Shown: positions 1-6,345 of the stretch, piece after piece | Position numbering within the stretch: position 1 is the stretch's first letter | Layout: each line of letters begins with the position of its first letter | From: an uncultured Treponema sp. | Lineage (GTDB): Bacteria; Spirochaetota; Spirochaetia; Treponematales; Treponemataceae | Length of the DNA stretch: 11,776 nt | Reading direction: 5' to 3' | NCBI GenBank assembly: GCA_946611835.1 | Contig: CAMOEE010000064.1 | Location: 1 to 11,776 of the forward strand | Notes under the pieces: model-generated | What the model was told of the DNA's origin: nothing | Databases searched by the model: none | What the model saw: only the letters and a program-made list of their open reading frames with translations | Translations under genes and position numbers: made by a program

Positions 1-199
1 AGGAGCGAGATGAGGACGCACACCCGCTTCACGATAAGGAGGCGTTATGCAATTTCCGACAAAGAGGTCTGACTCCTAGGGAGTCTTGTTCTAAATAACA
101 CTCCACCTGCGGTCAAGCAGGATACCATTAATTGCCCTTCATTGAGTATGAAGACCCGGCAAACTATAAACCGCCAGAAGTTGGCGGTTTTCTTTTTTT
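1..199 (+). ncRNA. Structured RNA (3' part) of unknown family, ending in an intrinsic terminator
   Basis: No convincing protein gene occupies this stretch, but it folds into a series of hairpins. A long irregular hairpin pairs 38-41 with 101-104 (GGAG/CTCC), 44-48 with 95-99 (GTTAT/ATAAC), 58-62 with 86-90, and 71-76 with 80-85 (GACTCC/GGAGTC). It is followed by a CCTGC/GCAGG hairpin (106-110 with 117-121), a two-part stem (133-142 with 148-153 and 158-162) and the terminator at 168-199. It could be a small regulatory RNA, for example of 6S type with its long irregular hairpin, or a structured leader of metN. The usual landmarks of tmRNA, RNase P RNA, SRP RNA, 5S rRNA and SAM-I or TPP riboswitches are not found. 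The 5' end lies outside the window. The folding was done by eye. Confidence 0.4.
168..199 (+). terminator. Intrinsic terminator upstream of metN
   Basis: A perfect 9-bp stem (AAACCGCCA at 168-176, TGGCGGTTT at 182-190) closes a 5-nt loop and runs into a T-rich tract (188-199, broken by one C). It ends the RNA on its left, only 16 nt before the metN ATG. It is either the true end of an independent small RNA or the expression platform of a metN leader. Bases 109-113 (GCGGT) could pair with 170-174 (ACCGC) and act as an antiterminator, but this is speculative. Confidence 0.85.
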
Positions 200-209
200 A
201 TGCTAGAAT
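181..209 (+). promoter_or_regulatory. Sigma70-like promoter of metN, overlapping the terminator
   Basis: TTGGCG (181-186, four of six matches to TTGACA) is followed after exactly 17 nt by TAGAAT (204-209, five of six matches to TATAAT). The expected start is about 7 nt downstream, at 215-217, which is the metN ATG itself. No Shine-Dalgarno sequence precedes that ATG, in keeping with a leaderless mRNA. The -35 box lies in the loop and 3' arm of the preceding terminator. The same -10 hexamer occurs in the promoter proposed for the uracil phosphoribosyltransferase gene. The call rests on pattern and spacing only. Confidence 0.5.
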
Positions 210-215
210 GTCTTC

Positions 216-1247
216 ATGCGCATAAAACTAGAAAGCCTCAAAAAAACATATTTTTCATGTAACGATGAAAAAAAAGAGATACATGCCGTTGACGACGTTA
301 CGCTTGATATTCCTGAGAACACGATTTTTGGTATAATCGGAAAGAGCGGCGCAGGAAAATCTTCCCTGGTGCGGCTCGTAAGCCTGCTTGAGACTCCTGA
401 TTCAGGCGAAGTCTGGTATGGCGACAAGCGGGTCGATAATCTTTCAAAAAAAGAGCTTATTGCCTGGCGGCGAAAAACAGGCATGATTTTCCAGAATTTC
501 AATCTTTTTTCTTCACGGACGGCTGGCAAAAATGTCGCTTATCCCCTTGAGATTGCAAAAGTTCCTAAGGAGAAAATCCGGTCAAAGGTAAAGGAGATGC
601 TCGACCTTGTTGGCTTGGGCGACCGCGAGAACGCCCCCATCAGCACTTTAAGCGGCGGTCAGAAGCAGCGTGTTGCTATTGCCCGGGCACTTGCCACTGA
701 GCCTGGAATCCTTTTTTGTGATGAGGCAACTAGTGCGCTTGATCCCAACACGACAAGGCAAATCCTGAGTCTCATAAAAGAAATCCAAAAAAAGATGAAC
801 CTCACTGTGGTTATGATTACCCATCAGATGGAAGTCGTGCGCGATGCCTGTGAGAGCGTCGCTGTAATTGAAAACGGAAGAGTTGTTGAGACAGGGCTCG
901 TTAAGGAGATTTTCTCAAATCCTAAGACTCAGACAAGCAGAGATTTCATCAAGAATATCGCCGCTGAGTCTTCCCGAGCTGAAACAAGGGATGGCGACAT
1001 CGTAAAATGGAGCGAAAAAACCGGCAGCTATCTTCTTCATTTTTTGGGTGAGACCACAGGTGAGCCTGTCTTAAGCAAAATTACCAGGGATTTCGGTGTA
1101 AGTTTCAATATCCTGGCTGCAGGAATCAGCCACCTGCCCGATGAGGATGTCGGATACATGGAGACAGACATTATCGGTGATGAAGAGGCCGTGGAAAAGG
1201 CTATTGACTGGTTAAAAACTAATAATGTCAGGGTTCAGAAAAAATAA
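216..1247 (+). CDS. metN: Methionine-type ABC importer ATP-binding protein MetN
   Basis: This is the cytoplasmic ATPase of a MetNI importer, which hydrolyses ATP to drive uptake of methionine or a related substrate. The ABC domain is complete: Walker A GKSGAGKSS at residues 42-50, Q-loop Gln93, signature LSGGQ 145-149, Walker B ending in DE at 169-170, and H-loop His203. Residues about 270-340 form the C-terminal NIL domain that in MetN binds methionine and causes trans-inhibition. This domain separates MetN from general amino-acid ABC ATPases. The length, 343 residues, is normal. The ATG at 216 places the usual N-terminal strand correctly, but no ribosome binding site precedes it and the mRNA may be leaderless. 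metI follows after 76 nt. The substrate is inferred from the family. Confidence 0.92.
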   Translation: MRIKLESLKKTYFSCNDEKKEIHAVDDVTLDIPENTIFGIIGKSGAGKSSLVRLVSLLETPDSGEVWYGDKRVDNLSKKELIAWRRKTGMIFQNFNLFSSRTAGKNVAYPLEIAKVPKEKIRSKVKEMLDLVGLGDRENAPISTLSGGQKQRVAIARALATEPGILFCDEATSALDPNTTRQILSLIKEIQKKMNLTVVMITHQMEVVRDACESVAVIENGRVVETGLVKEIFSNPKTQTSRDFIKNIAAESSRAETRDGDIVKWSEKTGSYLLHFLGETTGEPVLSKITRDFGVSFNILAAGISHLPDEDVGYMETDIIGDEEAVEKAIDWLKTNNVRVQKK

Positions 1248-1304
1248 ACCACAGATTACACGGATTATAATATAAAATCTGTGACATCTGTGTAATCTGT
1301 GGTT
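1247..1304. repeat. Inverted repeat of 9-nt periodic units between metN and metI
   Basis: Positions 1247-1261 and 1290-1304 are perfect reverse complements over 15 bp. Pairing continues inward with a G-U pair and three more pairs, to about 19 bp. Each arm is internally periodic. ATCTGTG occurs at 1277, 1286 and 1295, exactly 9 nt apart, and its complement CACAGAT/CACGGAT occurs at 1250 and 1259. It resembles dispersed palindromic (REP- or MITE-like) sequences. It lacks a T-run and so is not a typical terminator. In the mRNA it would form a long hairpin just before the metI ribosome binding site. No second copy was seen in this window. Confidence 0.7.
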
Positions 1305-1323
1305 AAAATCTAGAGGATATGAT

Positions 1324-1977
1324 ATGGAACAAATTTTGATACTTGTAGGAACTTCTACTTTAGAGACTCTTTTGATGGTCTTTTTTTCTACGATTTTCGC
1401 AATTCTTATCGGATTTCCGCTTGGAATCCTTCTGAATGTCACGAACAAGTACGGAATTACGCCTAAGGCAGGTTTTAACCTGGTTCTGAGCCGCATCATC
1501 GATGTTCTGCGCTCTTTTCCTTTCGTAATCCTGATGATTGTGCTTTTGCCGCTCACCCGCCTCATTCTGGGAACGGCAATCGGCACGGCGGCCACCATTA
1601 TCCCCCTTTCGATTGCGGCGGCCCCTTTTGTTGCCCGAATCACAGAGACGGCCTTGAATGAAGTGGATCCTGGAGTAGTGCAGGCAGCCAGGGCCATGGG
1701 CTCAACCAACTGGCAGATAATATACAAGGTTCTCATTCCCGAGGCCATGCCTTCGGTTGTTTCTGGAATCACGCTTACCGTCATCAATTTGGTCAGCTAT
1801 TCGGCTATGGCAGGAACTTTGGGCGGCGGCGGACTTGGAGACCTGGCAATCCGCTACGGATACCAGCGCTTCCGCACTGATGTTATGATTGCTTCAGTAA
1901 TCGTGATTATCGTTATGGTAGCCTTGATTCAGTTTGCGGGCACAAGACTCACAAACAGAATGTTGTCCAGGCGTTAG
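1324..1977 (+). CDS. metI: Methionine-type ABC importer permease MetI
   Basis: This is the membrane subunit that forms the translocation path of the MetNI importer. The 217 residues show about five hydrophobic membrane segments. The cytoplasmic EAA loop that docks on the ATPase lies at about residues 118-142 (QAARAMGSTNW, then IPEAMPS), and the family-typical glycine run GGGGLGDLAIRYGY spans 167-180. A Shine-Dalgarno AGAGGA (1312-1317) stands 6 nt before the ATG and fixes this start; an ATG at 1319 is in another frame. It probably forms an operon with metN, broken only by the inverted repeat. The gene ends exactly where the opposing gene ends. The binding lipoprotein MetQ is not next to it. 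Confidence 0.92.
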   Translation: MEQILILVGTSTLETLLMVFFSTIFAILIGFPLGILLNVTNKYGITPKAGFNLVLSRIIDVLRSFPFVILMIVLLPLTRLILGTAIGTAATIIPLSIAAAPFVARITETALNEVDPGVVQAARAMGSTNWQIIYKVLIPEAMPSVVSGITLTVINLVSYSAMAGTLGGGGLGDLAIRYGYQRFRTDVMIASVIVIIVMVALIQFAGTRLTNRMLSRR

Positions 1978-2475
1978 TTAAGCTCCAGTTTCCTCGGACA
2001 TCATTTTTTCGACCTCTCTCCTGTAGAGAGGTTTATTTGCATCATAGGCATTTTTGTTGGCTTCGATTTCTTCGTAAGTCCAGAGCTTTCCATTCTTGTT
2101 GTTCATGCCGGGGCAGTCTCTGGCGCACTCTTCCCACATTTCCTTGTCCTTGACCATCCATGACCAGAAGGGGTAGGTGGAGCACTGAACAGGACGGGCC
2201 TCGTAGCATGAGCAGCCCTTTTCCCAGAGAATGCAGTCGTAGTTCTTTTTTTCGAGAAGGGCAAGAACCTGCTCGCCCTCGTAGTAGTCGGCCCAGCGGC
2301 AGTATTTTTGCACGAAAGCCGTGACGGTCATGTTCAGGTGTGTGCGGAGGGCTGTCAAATCCCGCAAAGAAAGGTAGACGAAGCCTGGCGAGTGCCCGCA
2401 GCAGAATGAGCAGCGCTGGCAGCCGAAGTAAAGTCCGTCCTTGTAAAATTTCTTGTTTTCTGATGTTTCGCTCAT
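1978..2475 (-). CDS. CxxCxxCC cysteine-cluster protein (YkgJ/UPF0153-like)
   Basis: This is a 165-residue soluble protein whose function is not established. It has the family motif C19-x2-C22-x2-C25-C26 near the N terminus, followed by Cys59, Cys81, Cys88, Cys90, Cys98, Cys117 and Cys121. The segment GCSCYEARPVQCSTYPFW (about 87-104) matches the second conserved block of the YkgJ family. Such proteins are thought to bind zinc or an iron-sulfur cluster. It is the last gene of the minus-strand run, starting 1 nt after the response regulator's stop, so it is very likely co-translated. Its stop codon abuts the metI stop. A link to the phosphorelay is suggested only by position. The family assignment is good and the role unknown. 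Confidence 0.75.
   Translation of the reverse strand: MSETSENKKFYKDGLYFGCQRCSFCCGHSPGFVYLSLRDLTALRTHLNMTVTAFVQKYCRWADYYEGEQVLALLEKKNYDCILWEKGCSCYEARPVQCSTYPFWSWMVKDKEMWEECARDCPGMNNKNGKLWTYEEIEANKNAYDANKPLYRREVEKMMSEETGA
2012..2038 (+). terminator. Possible terminator of metNI inside the convergent gene
   Basis: ACCTCTC (2012-2018) and GAGAGGT (2026-2032) form a perfect 7-bp stem with a 7-nt loop. On the plus strand TTTATTT (2032-2038) follows. It lies 35 nt past the metI stop and so could end the metNI transcript, but it sits within the coding end of the opposing CxxCxxCC gene. The stem is short and the U-tract is interrupted. Confidence 0.3.
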
Positions 2476-2476
2476 A

Positions 2477-3262
2477 TTAGTTCAAAAGCTCGTTTATTGA
2501 TTTTCGGAAGAAATCATTGATTATTTCAACGATTTCGTTGGGGGCGCGGCTTTTTAAAATGTATCCGTTTGCCTTTCGGTTGAGGGCGGTTATTACTGAT
2601 TCCCGGTCATCCTTGGCCGTGAGGAAGATTACAGGAAGCTTTGAGGTTGCCGCCTGCAGTCTGAGCCTTCCCAAGATTTCAGGGCCGTCCATTTCCGGCA
2701 TCATGAAGTCCAGAAGAACAAGCTCGACCTCATGTTTTTCGAGGAATTCAAGGGCAGCGACTCCGGAACTGATGAGATAGACCTCGTAAGTGTCCTGAAG
2801 AAGGGCCTTAATCTTTCGCAAAATCATCACATCGTCATCAACGACAAGAATTCGTTTGCGGGGACGCTCGTTCCAGTTGTAAGCCTTGAAGAAAGTGTCG
2901 GTGCTGATTGGCCATCTTGTGAATACAAAAGGTGATGTTTCCTTCATGTATTCTTCTTCGGTCATTGAAAGGCCGACATCATTCCTTACGAAGTAAACAT
3001 GCCATCCGTATTTCTTTGAGTAATTTTTGAGAGTATAGAAGACTGTGGTGTCGATGTCGTCCGAGAGGCAGAGCATAATATGGATAGGCTCTGTCGGGAG
3101 TTCGTCAAGAGTGGCCTGACTTGCGGCAAGCTGAACCGGTTTGAGACCGAGTCCTTCGAGTTCATGCAAAAAACTCTGAATCATCAGGAGTTTTGTATTG
3201 CCGGCGATATAGATAACTTCAGAATTCTCTTTTTTTTCTGTGGTGATTGCTGTTTCAGACAT
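2477..3262 (-). CDS. Response regulator: degenerate receiver plus C-terminal receiver domain
   Basis: This is a 261-residue cytoplasmic phosphorelay protein with no DNA-binding or enzymatic output domain. Residues about 135-258 are a standard receiver: acidic residues Asp142-144 (VVDDD), phospho-acceptor Asp185 (LVLLDFMMPEMDG), Thr215 and Lys237. Residues about 15-125 follow the same alternating strand/helix pattern, but carry YIAGNT where the acidic pair should be and lack an acceptor aspartate in the expected place. They look like a pseudo-receiver. The gene follows the hybrid kinase after 2 nt. Its Shine-Dalgarno CGGAG (3270-3274) lies in the kinase's last codons, 7 nt before the ATG. It is the obvious partner of that kinase's HPt domain. 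Output is probably by protein contact, as in CheY- or Spo0F-type regulators. Confidence 0.85.
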   Translation of the reverse strand: MSETAITTEKKENSEVIYIAGNTKLLMIQSFLHELEGLGLKPVQLAASQATLDELPTEPIHIMLCLSDDIDTTVFYTLKNYSKKYGWHVYFVRNDVGLSMTEEEYMKETSPFVFTRWPISTDTFFKAYNWNERPRKRILVVDDDVMILRKIKALLQDTYEVYLISSGVAALEFLEKHEVELVLLDFMMPEMDGPEILGRLRLQAATSKLPVIFLTAKDDRESVITALNRKANGYILKSRAPNEIVEIINDFFRKSINELLN

Positions 3263-3264
3263 TT

Positions 3265-6200
3265 TTATTCTCCGTTTTGCTTTTTGAAATCATCTATAAG
3301 ATCCTTAAGGCCACTGAAATCAACGCTTTCGATTCCGTTCTTGATTTTTTCAAAGAATTCCTGGAATTCTTCGGGAAGGGAAAAAGAAGACATTTCTTCC
3401 AGCCATTTGTCGCTTTCCCTGCTGTTGAAGTCATCAACGGCAGATGAAAGGACTTTGATTTTGTCAGAAAATTCCTGAGCAGAGAGACGGGCTTTTTCTG
3501 AGTAATCTCTTATAGTATTATCACCCATATTTGCAAATTTAGCTAGATAACTTTTGTACAAAAGCAGCAAAGATGGAGTTTTTTTTCGGATTATTTCAAT
3601 GTTTCCCTTGTCGGCCTCTTTTTCAAGTTCTCCGGCCATTGAGGACAGCTCCATTGCACCTATGATTTTTGCCGAGCTTTTGAGTGCATGAACCTTAATC
3701 CTGAAATTCCTGATGTCATTTTTTTCAAGGAGTTCTTCCAGCTCCCCGGAACTTTTTTCGATTTCCTTGTAGAAAAGCCTCATCATTTCCAGAACCAGTG
3801 AAGCCGAGCCGCAGTTTTCGAGGGCGACATTGATGTCTATCCCGTCGATTTCGGGAAGCTCTTCTTCGGTTTTATCCTGTTCGTCTTTCTTGTCCTTGTC
3901 TTCTCCGGTCTTTTCTTCCGTTTGAATTAGTTGTGGCGGAAGATACTTTATGATTATGTCGTTCAGGCTCTTTGGGCTGATTGGCTTTGACAGGTAATCC
4001 GTAAAACCTGCGTCAAGATAAATTTCCCTTGCCCCGGAGATTGCGTTTGCGGTGAGGGCGATGCAGGGTTTTGATATGTTTTTGTTTCCCGGTAATTCTT
4101 TTATTGCATGAAGGGTTTCTATTCCGTCCATAAGAGGCATACGATGGTCAATAAAAAGTATGTCGTACTCGTTTTCGCTTGTCTTTTGAAGGGCTTCCTT
4201 TCCGCTCATGGCCATGTCAAGCTGAATCTTTGTGTTTTTCAGAAGCCCTTTTACGACCTCCAGGTTCATCTTCGTGTCGTCCACAAAAAGAAGCCTGGCT
4301 TCCGGTGCGATAAGGGTTTCCTTGTACTTTTCGGTGAAGGTTATGGCCTTCCTGTAGCTTTCCATTATGTCGCCCATCTTGTCCTCGGCGGCCACTTCCT
4401 GCTCGATTATGAATGAGAATCTGGAACCCTCCCCGTAAGAGCTTGCGACCTGAAGATGACTGTCCATAAGAAGAAGAATCTTTTGAACGAGGCTCATTCC
4501 CAGGCCCGTCCCTTCGATGGTGCGGTTCCTGCTTTCCTCTATTCGCTCAAATGGGGAGAAGAGTTTTTTTATGTCCGCTTCCCTGATTCCGATGCCGGTA
4601 TCCTCGACAGTGACAGACAGGTAGATTTTGTGCCTGTCGTCGTATTTTTCCTTGAATTCAACCTCAAGAAGAATGTGTCCGTCGGGTGTGTATTTTATGG
4701 CGTTGGTGAGCAGGTTTGTTATGCACTGCTTGATTCGGAAGCTGTCACCAACCAAAAGCTTTGGGATATTTGGATTGATATTGATGATTAAATCCAGGTT
4801 TTTCGCAGCCGCTCTTTCTGAAATCATTGATATGATGTCTACAAGAATAGACGAAAAATCGTATGTTTCGGGAATCAGCTCCATTTTTCCGGACTCTATC
4901 TTTGAGAAATCAAGCACATCGTTGATAATCGAGAGAAGAGTGTTTCCCGCCTTTTTGATATTGAGGGCGTATTCGAGGATTGGCTTGTCGTCGCTTTCCC
5001 TGAGAATCATTTCGTCCATTCCGAGAACGGCATTAATCGGAGTCCTGATTTCATGGCTCATGTTGGCCAAAAAGTCGCTCTTTGCTTTCGAGGCATTGAT
5101 TGCGATTTCCTTGGCCTCCCTTTCGCTTTTCGTCTGCTCACGGATAAATTCGATGTATTCCTTGATTTGGACTGCCATTTTCCGGATTGAGTCAGCCAGA
5201 AAACCTATCTCATTGTTTGAGTGGTAGAGAATCGGGATTCCCAGCTCGCCCCTGGAAAGCCGGTAAGATGCCTTTGTGAGGTCAGAGACCGGGCGCAGGA
5301 TTTGCCTGTCACAAAGATAGACAAGGAAGGCTGCCACAAGAAGGGCCAGAAGAAGGATTCCCAAGAGCTTTAGTGGCAGATAGTTCTCGTTCGCGGATAT
5401 TACCGAGAGCGGAAGGGATATGATCAGGGTCATTCCGTTCTGCAAGTCCCGCCGGATTCCGTAGTGGCTTGTCTCGTTTGCTATGAATTCCTGGAATTCC
5501 CCGGCTCCTGAGTCGAAGAATTTCTTAAGCCCCCGGATTGTATTGCTGACTTCCCGGGAATTCGAGCCGTTTTTTGATTCAGTGTCATAAATCAGTGATT
5601 TGTCGGAGGCCAGAAGAATTGCCGAGCACTCCTCAAGGGGAAGATTATCAGAGATATTTTTGATTGTGGCGAGGTTTATGTCGATTCCTGCTATTCCCAG
5701 GACTTCATCGTATCTGTACAGGGGTGTTACATAAGAAAGAAGGTATTTGTTGATATTCTTGTTTGCGTAAGGCTCAATCCATGTCGGGCTGCCTTTCCAG
5801 AGGGGGGCATAGTACCAGCAGACATGCTCCGTGTCCGTGGGGGCGTAAAGAGTCAAATCCGTGGGGCTTATTCTTATGAAGCCGGTTTTTGAGCTGCCGG
5901 AAAGGAAGATGCCTGCCTTGCCGCCGTATTTTTCCTGCTCAAGGCGGAAATAAACTGACACAGAATCCTTTGAGACGGCTGCCATGCGGGAGATTCTGTC
6001 GGCGAGGTCATCAAGATAGGCTTTTTCGTAGGATTTGTCTTTTAATATGCGTTTTTCGTCAATCGTATCAAGGATGAGTTTCCCGATGTTCTCGACTGCC
6101 CGCTCTATCGGGGTAAAACAGGCGTTGAATTCGCTCTCCTTTTGGTTTGCGATGAATGTGAGGTTCTTTTTGAGGTTTTCCAGGGCTGATTCTTTGTTTG

Positions 6201-6345
6201 AGAAATAAATAAGCGAAATGAAAAGTGAAAAAATGAGGATTATCGGCCCGAAAGTGAAAATCAAAAGTTCGTTTCGGATTGGGCGGAGATTCTTGATGTT
6301 CTTGAGCTTTTTGTTATTGGGCACGATCCAGCACTCCGTTTCCAC
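3265..6345 (-). CDS. Membrane hybrid sensor histidine kinase (Cache-HAMP-HisKA-HATPase-REC-HPt)
   Basis: This is a 1026-residue phosphorelay kinase. Membrane segments at about 26-48 and 323-345 flank a periplasmic double-Cache sensor; its typical block includes WYYAPLWKGSPTWIEPY (177-193) and GIAGIDINL (217-225). A HAMP linker follows (about 346-398), then HisKA with phospho-acceptor His431 (MSHEIRTP). The ATPase has N-box NLLTNAIKY (544-552), DTGIG (582-586) and GTGLGMSL (612-619). The receiver has DD at 689-690, acceptor Asp733, Thr765 and Lys787, and the HPt domain has His886 (VHALKSSAKIIG). All catalytic residues are present. A charged linker (about 806-830) precedes HPt. A further 85-residue helical tail (940-1026) is unassigned. 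The start is GTG, overlapping the upstream gene by 32 nt. The ligand is unknown; the neighbours suggest a pyrimidine or its metabolic state. Confidence 0.93.
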   Translation of the reverse strand: METECWIVPNNKKLKNIKNLRPIRNELLIFTFGPIILIFSLFISLIYFSNKESALENLKKNLTFIANQKESEFNACFTPIERAVENIGKLILDTIDEKRILKDKSYEKAYLDDLADRISRMAAVSKDSVSVYFRLEQEKYGGKAGIFLSGSSKTGFIRISPTDLTLYAPTDTEHVCWYYAPLWKGSPTWIEPYANKNINKYLLSYVTPLYRYDEVLGIAGIDINLATIKNISDNLPLEECSAILLASDKSLIYDTESKNGSNSREVSNTIRGLKKFFDSGAGEFQEFIANETSHYGIRRDLQNGMTLIISLPLSVISANENYLPLKLLGILLLALLVAAFLVYLCDRQILRPVSDLTKASYRLSRGELGIPILYHSNNEIGFLADSIRKMAVQIKEYIEFIREQTKSEREAKEIAINASKAKSDFLANMSHEIRTPINAVLGMDEMILRESDDKPILEYALNIKKAGNTLLSIINDVLDFSKIESGKMELIPETYDFSSILVDIISMISERAAAKNLDLIININPNIPKLLVGDSFRIKQCITNLLTNAIKYTPDGHILLEVEFKEKYDDRHKIYLSVTVEDTGIGIREADIKKLFSPFERIEESRNRTIEGTGLGMSLVQKILLLMDSHLQVASSYGEGSRFSFIIEQEVAAEDKMGDIMESYRKAITFTEKYKETLIAPEARLLFVDDTKMNLEVVKGLLKNTKIQLDMAMSGKEALQKTSENEYDILFIDHRMPLMDGIETLHAIKELPGNKNISKPCIALTANAISGAREIYLDAGFTDYLSKPISPKSLNDIIIKYLPPQLIQTEEKTGEDKDKKDEQDKTEEELPEIDGIDINVALENCGSASLVLEMMRLFYKEIEKSSGELEELLEKNDIRNFRIKVHALKSSAKIIGAMELSSMAGELEKEADKGNIEIIRKKTPSLLLLYKSYLAKFANMGDNTIRDYSEKARLSAQEFSDKIKVLSSAVDDFNSRESDKWLEEMSSFSLPEEFQEFFEKIKNGIESVDFSGLKDLIDDFKKQNGE

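Noticed and set aside
1..95. Reading frames open from the left edge to TGA at 70-72 and to TAA at 93-95.
   Set aside because: Both are short, have no recognisable protein similarity, and overlap the RNA helices. The end of a gene cannot be excluded but is not supported.
133..165. Resemblance to the SAM-I riboswitch core (ATGAAGACCCGGCAA compared with GATGAAACCCGGCAACC), upstream of a methionine transporter.
   Set aside because: The first half of the SAM-I core (the GAGGGA..GGCCC side) is absent, and these bases are better explained by a local stem 133-142/148-162.
2477..3262. The regulator and the CxxCxxCC protein both begin with MSET, suggesting duplication.
   Set aside because: The codons differ and nothing after the fourth residue matches.
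3355..5499. The 15-bp palindrome GAATTCCTGGAATTC occurs twice in the kinase gene (3355-3369 and 5485-5499).
   Set aside because: Both copies encode EFQEF in coding sequence and have no flanking similarity; chance reuse of codons is enough.
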